This document shows, piece by piece, positions 12,362-24,766 of a DNA stretch of 64,000 nt. Below the pieces are notes generated by a model. The model was not told where the DNA came from, did not search any database, and saw nothing but the letters and a program-made list of their open reading frames with translations. A program made the position numbers and the translations under genes. Position 1 is the first letter of the stretch. The number at the start of each line of letters is the position of its first letter. The stretch is taken from NCBI RefSeq assembly GCF_001540865.1, contig NC_033621.1:17592412-17656411 (forward strand). The letters run 5' to 3'. This DNA is from Ananas comosus (taxonomy: Eukaryota > Streptophyta > Magnoliopsida > Poales > Bromeliaceae).

Positions 12362-13068
12362 TGTAACATACCGAACTTCTAAAGTTATGAAGTTACGGTG
12401 TATGTTAGTTTGGAGAGCCGTTAGAATGGTTCCGGTGAAGTTCGGGAACATTCGGGTGTTTCGGTGTGCGTCGGGCGCGAAAACGGAACCCAAAAAGCTA
12501 TACTAGACATTTGCCGAAATCCGGCAAGGCGTGGATGAAAAGATGGTTTGAACGCGCTCGAAAACATGTTTTAGGAGTCTTGGTCCGATTTGAGATGAAT
12601 CAGAGACCCACCGAGCAAAAACGAGCGAAAACGAACCAAAATTGGCGAAAAGGCTGAAATTTTAGCTAAATCTGGAAGTGAAGAATTTTTGGACCTACGG
12701 GGTCCGGTCCCTCAAGCCAAGGACTGGTCCCCGAGCCCGAAAATTGCACAGTAACAGTGGCAAACTTGTAATTAAATGGTAGGGTGTTTACCTATGAAGG
12801 GGCTCAACCCTTCTTCTTCTACTTCAGCCAAAAGGGCACCACACACACACACACCTTGGTAGAGAGAGGAGCTGCTCCCTCTCTCTAGATTTCTCCTCCA
12901 TCTCTCTAGATCCATCTCCAAAATTCGGAGGCTTGGAAGAGAAGAGCGTTGTGAACGTGTGGGAGGCGACGGTTCGAGCCTTCGCACGCCCGGTTGAGCA
13001 GTGTGCTTCCGACTTGGCGTTCGCAAATTGGTAAGAGTTTAGGATTTGATTAAATCCTTCATGATTAA

Positions 13069-16000
13069 TGTAACACACTGGACCTTTGCAAATTGTGAGG
13101 TTCGATGATCTGTGTTCTGAGTTTTTTCAGATATTATGGAGGGTCATTGACAGTGTTCCGACCTATGGCTCGCATCCCGAGAATTGAGGTTCTAAACTTA
13201 GCGCCGAAGTCTCTAAAGTAAAGATTGTTGGCTGCTCTTAGGTTACACTCTACTAAGAAGTGTACCGGTACAACATTGATGTTGTACCGGAACAAGTTGT
13301 TGTACCAGTACAACATCGGGCTTGTACCGGTACAAATGGCAATGTTCTGCCAACCCGAGGCTCGGGTTTGTGCGTTCGGGGGTGTTGTACCGGTATACTT
13401 TTCCGTGTACCGGTACACTTTGCCAGACTGCAGTTTGGCAGTTTTTGAGGAATTTCTTTGTAATTGTCACAATACCTTATATTCCCCCACACCCCTTAGC
13501 AGGGGCTTTTGTGCTGCTGCAGAGAAGGAGGAGAGGTGAGTCCCCTCTCCATTTCCTTGGTTTTCCTCCCTCTTTTGCTTGGGTTTTTAGAGGATTAAAC
13601 TTCTCCTTTTTTGCTTTTTATGCTTTTGGTGTCATTTCCACCATGGGAGAAGTTTGGGAGCTTATTGAGGCTCGTTGGAGGAAAGATCTCCAACCCTAGT
13701 TGACTTTGAGCATTGTTTGGAGCTTCTCTTGAGGTTAGTAGCATGTTTCTAGCTTTAGACTCATGTTTTGATGGATTTTACTAGATAAAACCCTAAAAAT
13801 GAGGAATTAGGGTTTAAATTAGGGATTCTTGTTTTAGGGCTTTTGGAGCTCAATTGTTTGGATTAGAACATTCATCTAGGTTGGATTGGAAGGGTTCTAC
13901 CTCCCATTTGGAGTTTGGGAAGGGCTTGCTACTCTATAGATGAGTTTTGCCCCTTTTCTTGATATGGTTAAAGATCGAGCTTAGGGATGTTCATAACGTT
14001 CATTTAACTCTCCTTTTATTACCCTTAGGGTGCTAGGAGAATAGTGGGCAACTTCGTTCGGCGAGACGAAAGGGTTGTAAGGAGACTTGGTGCGTTTAGC
14101 CTCACCAAAATGAGATAAAATTCTCATATGATGATCATACTTATCGTAAAATGGAATTTCATGCGTATTTATGCTAGATGGAATATTTGTGAATTTTAGA
14201 ATGCTTAATATGCACATATTATGTACAATGCACATTTGGACTTCTATGTAGTAAAGAGCTATTTATGTTGGAGTCATGCATATGGTTTGCATTCTTATAC
14301 TTGGTTTTGAATCATGTTTCATTTAGTGAAAATGATAAATACATTGTACTCTTAGACTTAGTACTCATGCTTGGCGTAGGATTGAGCTAATATCATAAAG
14401 TGGCATTGGGCTTGGCATATGTATGGACTTAGTAAACTAATGTCATAAAGAGGCATTGAGCTTAGAATGTGCTTGGGACATAGTAAAACCTAGTGTCATA
14501 AAGAGGCATTAGTGTTGGAACAAGATTTGGACATAATGAGATATAATGCCATAAAGGGGCAGCGGACATAATGAACGGTTAAGCCTTCACTTTGAGACAT
14601 AGAACTAGACCGTTGGGTTGCTAGTGACTATTACCATATTAGAGACATGATGATCGGGTTCTTGAGACGATGACTATGCTTGCTTGCCATTTGTGCTCAT
14701 TCGCACATGCTTATGAGGGTCGCTCCCTACAAGCCGGCACTCCAGAGTTGGCCTACACGACATATGCTCGCCCGTGCGGGATTGAGAGCCTACTGGGTCA
14801 CCGAGGAACAGTCACATTCCTAGTGAATGCTGGACTACCCGGGGCCATTAGGCGGTACAAGCCGCACTACACTCGTGTAGGTCCTGATTGAGATTGGGCT
14901 TTGAAATTAAACCATAATATGATAATCAATACTAGCTAGCTTATAGTAGTTGAATTTATTGGACATTTGGACATGTAGTATACTTGCTAGTATTGCTTAT
15001 TGCATTGTAGTATACTTGTTGGCCATGTTAGAGCATACTAGTCATGTATTGGCATATTGCACCATGATAGAATAGATGTACACCACGTTGACATCATGTA
15101 TATTTGTGGCATTGTAGATTAGCATTTCATTACATGCTTTCATATCTGCAGTTTATTATAGCTTATCGTATCTACTTATGCTTTTGGGCCTAGTGGTGCA
15201 TTTTGCTCAAGTCAGTAATTGCCCACTAGGAACTATAAATTATAGTTCTCACGCCCCATGTTTGATGTGTTTCTTACAGAGCCTTCTGCCCCGGGAGAGG
15301 CTAGGGACCGCGGCAAGGATGTCGCTTCGAGCTAGCGAGCGAGGGGTCTTGCTAGGTGAATCATTTTCTCCTTTTATTTTAGTTGGAGAGAATGAGAGCG
15401 TTTTTGTAATATATCACTTTCCCGTAAGTCATGCCGAGTTCCGTCGAAAAGTGCGGAGCGCGGAGTGGAATGAGTTGGTATGGATTCTAAGTGCATTGGA
15501 ACCTATATGTAGTGTAAAGAGACCCGAGAGAGTGAAATTGCAAAATCTGGCCAAATCCCAGATTTTGGACTCTTGGGGACCGGTCCCTACGGGGAGAGAC
15601 CGGTCCCCGTATGTGTAGCCTGCCCAGAAAGCTGGAAAATCGGCTAAGTCCTGAAAAACCAGGCTACGGAAACCGGTCCCTGCGGGGAAAGACCGGTCCC
15701 CGTAGGTGAAAAAGTTTGGGAATGGCTAGGTTGCAAGATGGTGCCCTCGAGGTTCGGTCCCTGGATGAGAGACCAGTCTCCGTGCGCGTAGCCAGCCAAA
15801 AATTGTGAAAATTTGGCTAAGTCCTGAGAGGTGTGCTCTCGGGGACCGGTCCCTGCGGGGAGAGACCGGTCCCCGTATGCGAAAAATGCCCAGGTTGGGC
15901 TGATTGTAAAAATGCAATTGAGAGGGGCTTATGTGCTAATGTGACTAGGTGAAGGGTTATATGGGCTAGGGCTTGGGTGAGAGCTCATTTGCTCTCACTC

Positions 16001-18117
16001 CAATACTAAAACCTTTCCGTCTCTCTCTCTAAAACCATCTTTCTCTCTCTCTCTGTCTCTCTAGATCTTGAGCAAAAGAAGGAGTTTGGAGGAGAAAAGC
16101 TTGGAGAAGAAGCTTTCCCAAGGTGGTGGCTAGCTTGAGCAAAGCTTTTGAAGGAAAAGCTTGGACTCCAAGGTGAGTTTTTAAGTCTCTAAGCTAGGGT
16201 TTTGTTGTTTGCTTCTAGTTGAAGCATCTAGGAACTTCCATAGTGGATTTCCTCCATGAATAGGCAAGCTAGGGGCTTGTATGGGGAAGATGACAAAGTA
16301 TGGGGACCCAAAATTGGGGTTTTGTAATTATGAGATCGAAGCTTGGGATTGATCTCATTCTAACCTAATTGATAGGTCAACGAACGCGTTGGTGCGCTCG
16401 GTTCGGCGATACGACGAGCATACGTGGAGATATTGAGGAAACAGGCTAAATTGGTACAAATTGTCGTAGTTTGCGGCGTAGAGCTCTAAAAATCACGAAA
16501 ATTGAACCACGGCATCCTAGTAACACTAAAAGGTAGGGGGTGCTATCCGAAAACACCGAGTCTCTTTCTATGTCTATGTCACTTTACTTGAGCATCTTGT
16601 ATTGTTGCATTCTTGCATATAGGGTAGATTATTATGTGTGCTTGGTTGAATTACATTTAAGATGCTTAAAGAACATATGAATGGTAAAGCACCAAGAAGA
16701 CTTGTATGTGGGAACCCTATGTGCATGTGAATGCGAGAAAAGACTTGGACAATAGTAAACAAGAGTGACATTAACTATAGTGACTCGATTGGCATTGAGA
16801 ATGGAACGGCTAAACAAAGTTTAACCTAGAGTGGCATCACGGCCCATGTGGCTTGGAAATAGTGGTATATGCATGATAAAGTAAAGACCTATCATTGGCA
16901 TTGAGGCATTGAGATATGAGACAGGCTGGATATATTTTCTCAAATTGAGGAATGGATCGTACTCACATGTATCGGTTCCGGCTTGCGAGAGGTCGCTCCT
17001 CCACAGGCGGTGTACTCCGGAGTGTAGACACCACGGGTGAGAGTGCCCGGCGAAGATCTCTCGGGTGACAGCGCCATGTGCCTTCCCCGGTAGACGGGAT
17101 GGATCCCTCGGGGGCATTTTCAAATGCTAATCCCGGTAGATGGGGCATGTGAGATGTGAATTTGGGGTGAGCCTTGTGGACCCCGGTTTGATTGGGTAAA
17201 AGCCAAGTGAGATGAGAAAAGGGACATGTATGCATATGATTCATGTATTTGATTATCTATATAGCTGTTGACAGTTGTTTTGCAGGCATTGTATTAGTAA
17301 TTGCATTAGATGGTTTGGTATCTACCTTTATTGAAATACTTATGCCTGAAATAGACCTAGTGGGCGAATCGGCGCGGTCGGCGGCCGAACCCACTGGGAA
17401 CTTCGTTCTAGTTCTCATTACCACTAACCCTGCAGATCCGTACTCGAGCAGGGCGGCGGAGGATCGAGGCAAGGGTATCGCGCCGTAGCTAGCGGCCTCG
17501 GACCCTACATTTTGAGTACTCAACTTTTGTATGTTGAATTATAAATCATGTAAAGAAAGAGATGTAAATCCTATATTTTGGGTTAAAGAAAAATGTGATG
17601 TAATTGGGAATGAAAAGAATGAATGTAAAAGACTAGTTTATGGTTAAATGTAATAGCATACGTGCTTTCACATGTTGTTATATTGTTGTTTGCCCTCGTG
17701 CAAACCTTGTATATCTTGCAATCTCCTTGTTGACTTGCTTGTAATATGCATGTTGATAGAGCCTTAGGCGGACAGGGGAGGTGCTGTCCGTTCGGCGTCT
17801 GTCAGCATGCCCGAACCGACCAAATTGGCGGCTCCGGGGCATGACAGTTTTGTACCCTACATAGAGACTACCATTTTGGATATTGTAATACTTGTACTTG
17901 AGACACCGATGTATCACTCTGTGTTATATCTTCTTGGTTTAGTTTGCTTTCATTCTACTTGTTGTTAGAATCTAGCTGTTAAGTTGCTCTGATATCTCTA
18001 GATACTTGTTTATTCTTATTATTTATATCGCTTTGTTGTAGACGCCTTATATGTGCAGGCATATGGCTGGTCTGGACACGCACCGGGCGGGCCTCCGCCG
18101 GGACCCGGGGCGTGACA
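13069..18117 (+). mobile_element. Family B LTR nested in family A (TSD ATTAA)
   Basis: It starts TGTAACACACTGGACC and ends ACCCGGGGCGTGACA. ATTAA flanks both ends (13064-13068 and 18118-18122). Without the inner insertion it is about 2.6 kb. TGTACCGGTACA-type palindromes cluster at 13258-13425. The paired-stem module at about 15187-15258 is the cleanest in the window: CCTAGTGG with CCACTAGG, then GAACTATAA with TTATAGTTC. Related pieces occur at 1-550 and 44025-47626. Confidence 0.9.
15405..17846 (+). mobile_element. Solo LTR C nested in family B (TSD GTTTT)
   Basis: This 2442 bp element starts TGTAATATATCACTTTCC and ends TCCGGGGCATGACA. It is flanked by GTTTT at 15400-15404 and 17847-17851. 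GGACCGGTCCC-type palindromes occupy about 15565-15870, followed by a CT-rich leader (16015-16065). The paired-stem module is at about 17357-17420, a GGCAAGGGTATCGCG box at about 17470 and the terminal hairpin GGACAG/CTGTCC at 17770-17789. It is the third and innermost level of nesting. Confidence 0.92.
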
Positions 18118-19818
18118 ATTAATGTCCTTATAGCCTCTAGAGTATTTCTAGCATATTCCCACCATGAGATTTGGGTTATTTGGAGATGATGCAAGATCTA
18201 GGGCTAGAAATAGGGTTTTGTGAAATGTAAGGGTTTGATATAAATCAACCCTATACAAACCAAATTGCTAGGTATTCTGACGCGTTGGCGAACTCGGTTC
18301 GGCGATTCGTCGAGCCTGTGCAAAGATATTGAAGAAAAGGACTATTTGAGCTTCGTTTCCGTCTGGAGGGCCAAGGCGACGTCCAAAAATCACAAAAACG
18401 GATTCTTAGCATCACGGCATCAAGCTGTAGACCTATAATATCCGGAGCCACGAATTGACGTACGGTTGGTGAGTATTAGCAAGACCGGACCGAGCCGGAC
18501 AATGGGTGCCGCGGAAGGCCGATTGCAAGTGGCTACGAGCAATCGGAAAGTGATTTGAGGTGGGTGTGCTCACCGAAGCGACTAGGTCGCCTTCATGTCG
18601 AAGAGAAATGTGGTTTTCTTATTGATGCATATAATGGTAGCTAGTGGTATAACATATGAATGCATGTAGTGAATGCTTTGTATGCTACCAAAGAATGCAT
18701 GTTGAAATAATGTGAATGATGATAGTTGAAAGCATGAGATAAATGGCATATGAATGTTAACATTATAAGAATACGTTAGTTGTAATGCATAATGACATGT
18801 TGTAGAGAATGCTAGTTGGGACATGCATGTTGTAATATATGCTAGAGGAAATGCATATTGATATAAGACAAAAATGCTAGATAATATGCATGTTGACGGG
18901 TTGCAAATTATGCTTGATTCATATGAGTTGGACACGGGTCGATAACTCTAGGGTGATTAGAGAACTCGACAATGAAAAATAGAAACATGGAATACTCGAT
19001 TTGGACAACTAGAATGTCAAATAGATCGAGTGGCATTGAACCTAGTATTAATAAACATAGGTTGGACATGAATGACATTGAACCTAGTATTAGTAAATAT
19101 AGGTTGGAATAATGAGTGGCATTAAACCTAGTGTTAGAGAATATGGGTTGAGAATCGAACCTAGAGTCAAGCAAACCTAGGTTATGTGATAAGGGCATTG
19201 AACCTAGAGTCAATTGGACCTAGGATGGAAAAGACATTGGACCTAGATAGGTCGACACTATAGGGTTTAAGACTAACCCTTGAGCTATGTGGAAATGGAT
19301 TCCGGAATTCCAGGACTTATGGAACACCAAGAGTGGTGTGGGGTGTGTGCGACGATTTCGCCGCCCGGGGCTTGAACCATGGCTGGGCGTGTGCGACGAT
19401 TTCGCCGCCAGATGGTTAAGCCGGTTTGTGAATTATGCCGCCAGGTGACTTGAGCCAGTGCTGGACGTGTGCGACAATTTCGCCGCCAGGTGGCTAAGTC
19501 ATGGAGTGCGGTGGGCTGTTGAGTAGCCAGTGTGCGAACTATCCGCGGTGGATTGACTCAAGACCGAGTCGAGTGGCATAGTTGGCTAAGGTAAAAGTAA
19601 CCTTAGGAAAGAATCACCAATGAGCATAGTGTGGCTAAGAATAAAGAATAAAGAATAAAGAACGGCTAATGTTTAAGAATAACTAATAAAGTAAAGAATG
19701 GTTACGAGTAAAGAATGGCTAAGAATGAGTAGAATCAATTAATCTACTTGCATGAGTTACACATGAATTGCATGTTGCATATTGTGAGGCATGAACATGA
19801 TAAATATTAGTTGCATGA

Positions 19819-19868
<50 letters not shown>

Positions 19869-20411
19869 GTGGATATTTGTTGGACTAATATGTTGCAGTG
19901 CCTCCTTGGACCTGGTGGGTCGAGCTTTTCCCTTAGATGGCCGTACCCACTGGAAACTATGGACAATAGTTCTCACCCCCGTGTTATTTTTTGGGGGTAC
20001 AGATTCACACACGAGCGGCGCGGCGGCGTGAGGAAAGGGCGTAACTTCGTAGATAGCACCCTACCCCGAGACCAGAGATAGCGGTACCCCGAGGTGGTCT
20101 ATCTTAGGGGTTGGAAATGAATGAACCAAACATGTAATAAATTTTTAGTAACTCGGATTGTATTTGGAAGTTGAAAAATGTAATATGTAATTGTGATGTA
20201 AAATGCATCTATGGTGAATGTTATAATAACTTAGTTGTTTTATTTTTTTTGATACTTCCTTATGCAATCTTTGCTTGAAATCTGTTCCTAGATGGAACCT
20301 TGTACATCGTATTGATTGCGACGCCTAGGACGTACAGAGAAAACTCTGTCCGTTCGGCGGTCTGTCGACGCGCCCGAATCCGACCAAATAGGCGGGTGTC
20401 GGGGCGTGACA

Positions 20412-20491
20412 TGGAGTGTGAATCAAACCCATGTTTGAATTGAAATTAGGTTAGATTAATGAATACGTAAGATAGCCAAATAAAATTCTTT
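20412..20491. other. Short flank of the family A LTR
   Basis: The TGGAG target copy and about 75 bp of host sequence for the family A insertion, presumably remnant H, end here at the junction with plastid DNA. Confidence 0.5.
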
Positions 20492-21310
20492 TTATGTTGA
20501 TCATTACAGGCCTCTTGAACCTTCTCTTCCCTATTTTTTATTTGTTATTTGATTTATTATTTTTTTCTGTGCGTACTGCGGATACTGCTGTTTTGCCGGT
20601 CTGTCTGTCCCCAATAATTAATTCTCGCTGACCGCATCCTATTGATCAAAAAAGAAAGGGGCGAACGAAGATTCTGAATCAACAGGCTCATTGTGCAATT
20701 TGGAATTCACAACCAAATGTGTCTCCGCATCCAACCAAAACGTAAGTCCCCTACGTAGATACAATAATGATGTATTTGGTGAATCAAATACATGGTCTAA
20801 TAACAAACCATTTTAACATAACATTTTAACGAGTTGATAATATTAATTGAATATTGAACTTATGAGAATTGAATATTTTCGCCTGGAAGATGTAAAAACA
20901 AATCCTAATAATTCATTGGGTGGGATGGCGGAACGGACCAAGAAAAAATTGCGAAAAGAAGGCCCGGCTCCAAGTTGTTCAGGAATAGTGGCGTTAAGTT
21001 TCTCAACCCTTTACCTTAGGATTTGTTAAAGACCTCTCTATTCCAATTATGATATTCGTGGAGAAAGAATCGCAATAAATGCAAAGATGGAGCATCCGTC
21101 GAAATCAATGGTTCACTCACAAGAGAACCCATTGAAAGCTAAGCAGTGGTATTTAAGATCCCCTGGGGGAAAAATAGAGCAACCCATTAATAGTAATGGA
21201 ACTTTGTGCAAAGTAAGAGGAAAATCCGTCGAAATCAATGGTTCACTCAAAGGAGAACCCATTGAAAGCTAAGCAGTGGTAATTAAGATCCCCCGGGGGA
21301 AAAATAGAGC
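20492..21310. pseudogene. Plastid-derived mosaic (petB/petD intron pieces, rpoA end)
   Basis: 20494-20573 matches the petB-intron sequence at 57771-57860. 20710-20755 matches the beginning of the petD intron as read from the complement of about 57165-57222. 20865-20897 matches the 3' end of rpoA (54151-55188 region, MRIEYFR.EDVK). Two direct copies of an approximately 83 bp unit (about 21097-21184 and 21227-21310) contain GGTTCACTCA and GAACCCATTG, resembling a group II intron motif also present at 36262 in the trnK intron. Junctions without homology show that scattered plastid fragments were joined. Confidence 0.75.
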
Positions 21311-21466
21311 GACGCCGTGCAAATACAGGGGAGTCACTGTCCATGTGAACAGTGAATTTTCTGTATTTGTGGCGGATCTGACATCCTCTGGGGTCAAGAT
21401 TTTCAAAAAAAAAAAAAAATTTGCACTTCCGTATTGGTTTTAAATCCAAAAAGGGACCCCGGGCGT
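21311..21466. other. Unassigned spacer
   Basis: Contains a short inverted repeat (GTCACTGTCC...GAACAGTGA) and an A-run. It ends in a GGGCGTGACA motif identical to LTR termini, so it may be an LTR tail. No gene is seen. Confidence 0.3.
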
Positions 21467-22380
21467 GACAAAATAGATATTATTAAAAAAGGAAAGATAA
21501 CAAAACCAACGAAAGAGGAGTAAAAAACAACAAAGCTATATATGTAGGTGTTATGGCAGAGACAAATTTGGTTTGCACTCAATATACTACTTGTAAATGG
21601 GTGAAATGGAGTTAACCAAAAAATATTTACCGGGCGTGACAAAATAGATATTATTAGAAAAGGAAGAAGATAAACAAAACAACGAAAGAGGAGTAAAAAC
21701 AACAAAGCTATATATGTAGGTTTATTGGCAGAGACAATTGTTGGTTTGCACTCAATATACTACTTGTAAATGGGTGAAATGGAGTTAACCAAAAAATATT
21801 TACTTATACGCAGAATTTCAAAAATCATGATGAATTTGCTGAAAATCATTTTTTTTCTATTTCTATAGTCAAAATATGTATTTTGTTTCAGCAGAAGTTT
21901 TAAAAATTGTAGTAAAAGAACTAACAGAAGTTGCAATAGGAGAAGAAACAGAGATTTGTTTCAATTTTTTAAGTTAACGATGCCCCTTTTTTCGTAATTA
22001 TAACAATATCAATTAAAGAAAAAAGTTTTCAACGAAAGAGGAGTAAAAACAATAAAGCTATGTAGGTTTATAGCAAAGACAAATTTGGTTTGCACTCAAT
22101 ATACTACTTGTAAATGGGTGAAATGGAGTTAACCAAAAAATATTTACTTATACGCAGAATTTCAAAAACCATGATGAATTTGCTGAAAAGTATTTTTTTC
22201 TATTTCTATAGTCAAAATATGTATTTTGTTTCAGCAGAAGTTTTAAAATTATGGTAAAAGAACTAACAGAAGTTGCAATAGGAGAAGAAACAGAGATTTG
22301 TTTCAATTTTTTAAGTTAACTATGCCCTTTTTTCGTAATTCCAACAATATCAATTAAAGAAAAAAGTTTTAAACAAAAAA
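21467..22380. repeat. Three tandem copies of an AT-rich repeat
   Basis: Copy 1 (about 21467-21631) is truncated. Copies 2 (about 21632-22026) and 3 (about 22030-22376) share blocks AACGAAAGAGGAGTAAAAAC, TTTGCACTCAATATACTACT and AACTAACAGAAGTTGCAATA in the same order. Copies 1 and 2 both start GGGCGTGACAAAATAG. No coding potential. Confidence 0.8.
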
Positions 22381-24145
22381 TAAGATTGGTCTTTAATTAC
22401 TTTTTAAATAAAAAATATATTTTTTAATTAGAGATAATTTTACTATCTTATATATAAAATAATAAATTTTGTTAGTAAAAATTCTCAAATATATTAATCA
22501 AACAAATAATTTATTGTTGCAATACATCTTGCTATATCCCACTAAATATAATGCAGCACTAGTGTAGTAACCAGCGCGTTGCGGCGGGTAGATACTACTA
22601 AAATAAATTTAATGTCTAACTAATGTATCAAAAGTTTGCTATTATTTTAAAAATCAAAATAGTACAAACATATTGGCTTCTTGCAAACGTATATTAATCT
22701 GCTGAAGCCAATTAGTAACAAAATGCTCTTAGAAAGATAATAAGTATGTCAACCTATTGAGCCGAAAAGTGATATACTATTTGGAAGAAATTTAGATAAA
22801 AAAATTCAATAAAAATTAACATTTTATAAATCAAAATAATCACAGGGTTAAATTTTTTTTGTATAAGCTATATATTTATCCCTTCATTTTCTATAGAAGC
22901 TATGATACTTATCCTTTCAAGAAAATGAAGACTTTTTTAGATCATATATCAATCTAATTTTGTAAATATCCTTACATCAGTTAATAAATAAGTCATGAAA
23001 GTAGAAAAAGAGTAGGCATATAAAAAGTTATACAATAAATTTTTAAGAGACAAAAGGATATAATCTAACACAACCGAATACAACAAGTATAATACAGAAT
23101 TTTACTTTCAAAAAAAAAAAATAAAGAAACAAAGGATAGAAAAAGAAAAAGTAATAAATCTTTAACACAACAAACACATCAGTTTAAATACCATGCAAAT
23201 AAAAAGAACTTGTAAAAACTGAATAAAATTACTTAAGAAATTTCAACACTACAACATAAAAAATATGTAAATCTTTTAAAAGAACTCCTGAAATTTGGAG
23301 GAATGCTTGATTTGATTAAGATGGCAGCACCAAGTTTGGCGATGCAGCATGTAAACTCATCTTCCATCCACAGTACGTGCTCGATCTTGGCCTCGAAGCC
23401 CAAGGAGGAGGAAGAGAAAGCAGAGGAAAGAAAAGGGCTTTTGCATTGATTTTTACGATTTAGAATTAAGATTTGGGTTAAGGTGGGTGGACAATTAGTT
23501 AAACGATGGGTAGACCATTAATTATACATTATATACGGAGGGAATGTGAAGGGTTAGATTAAGGTGGGTGGACCATTAATTAGACGTTATGGTGGAGGGA
23601 AGGTGAAGGGTTGGTTTCACAATGTGAAGCCCAAAAGTAAAGGAAACACATCCACGTGGTATTTTTTTTGGGGATTAATGTTAGGTATAGATGTAGTGGT
23701 AGTAATTTTCATCCAATCTGATAAAGCTTTTAATGCCATAAATTTAATGATTAGATCATAGAGAGGGAGATCTAGGGCTTTGGGAGTGCTCACATCGACG
23801 CGAGCGACGGAGAGGTGGGAGGTGGCTGACTCGCCGAGGAAGAATTCTCGACCGCCAGTGATGGCCCTTGCACAGGTGAGAGCCACCACTTCCGCCACAA
23901 TCACCACAACGCTATCGTGGAGCGTGCTGTAGGGTTTCTACGAGCCCAACAAAGCAGACATCAATGGAAGCTTCTAGTTTCGAGAGGGTTCGAGAGGCGA
24001 CGGCGTCGTTGCCATGGCCCTGCTGAGAGAAGCTCCTCCTCCCCTTGCTCTCTTCTCTCTATCTGGTTATTAGGGTTTTGAGGGGCGGAGAAGCTAGGGA
24101 GAGATGCGAAACAGTAGAGAGAGGAAGGGATCGATAGAGGCGGGT
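22381..24145. other. AT-rich DNA with a possible gene-edge segment
   Basis: 22381-23280 is AT-rich and non-coding. 23290-24140 is more balanced, with short frames (65-100 codons) on both strands and a GC-rich CT-tract stretch at about 23960-24080 that looks like a 5' leader, but no recognisable protein. It ends at the inverted family A LTR. Confidence 0.4.
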
Positions 24146-24716
24146 TGTCACGCCCCGAGCCCGCCTCTTTGGTCGGTTTCGGCACGCCAACAGACGCCGA
24201 ACGGACAGGGTTTTTCCTGTACCGCAGACAGAGTCTCCCCTGTACATTCAAGGCGTCAAAATCCATACAACGCGCGAGGTTCCAAACAGGAACAATATCA
24301 ACAACGATTGTATACGGAAGGTATCAAACAACATAACACATCCTATGTTATCACAAGCATTCCCATTAGATTCATTTTACATCACACTTGCATATTAAAA
24401 TTTACATCACATTATACATTCTTTGATTCATATATCCAATACAATCAAGTTCTTTCAGTTATTGCATTCTTGTTCTTTTCATTTTATACCCCTAAGTACC
24501 GGCTCGGATACTGCTATCTGGTCTCGGTGGTAAGGCGTAACTACGGAGCTACGCCTTGCCTCGCGCCGCTGCGCCGCTCACGTGCGAACCTGTAACACCC
24601 CAAAACAACGTGGGGTGAGAACAACTCCATGGTTCCCAGTGGGTACGGCCACCCAAGGGAAAGCTCGACCGATAGGTCAGGAGGCATTGCAATCATGTTG
24701 TCCAAAAACATCATAA

Positions 24717-24766
<50 letters not shown>

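Larger units (their letters stand above)
12362..20411 (+). mobile_element. Family A LTR, interrupted by nested LTRs (TSD TGGAG)
   Basis: It starts TGTAACATACCGAACTTC and ends GTCGGGGCGTGACA. TGGAG precedes (12357-12361) and follows (20412-20416) it exactly. After removal of the 5049 bp insertion at 13069-18117 it is about 3.0 kb. The inverted copy at 24146-27441 matches both ends and the order of internal blocks, confirming that the pieces 12362-13068 and 18118-20411 belong together. Internal landmarks are repeats sharing GACNATTTCGCCGCC (about 19340-19500), short repeats around AACCTAGTATTAG (about 19060-19230), an (AT)n run at 19820-19866, the paired-stem module at about 19912-19976 and a terminal hairpin ACAGAG/CTCTGT at 20334-20349. 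Confidence 0.9.

Noticed and set aside
19806..19866. Repetitive Tyr-Ile frames across (AT)n
   Set aside because: Microsatellite translation, not a protein.
23564..23907. Overlapping 65- and 96-codon frames on opposite strands
   Set aside because: No recognisable domain or codon signature; insufficient support for a gene.
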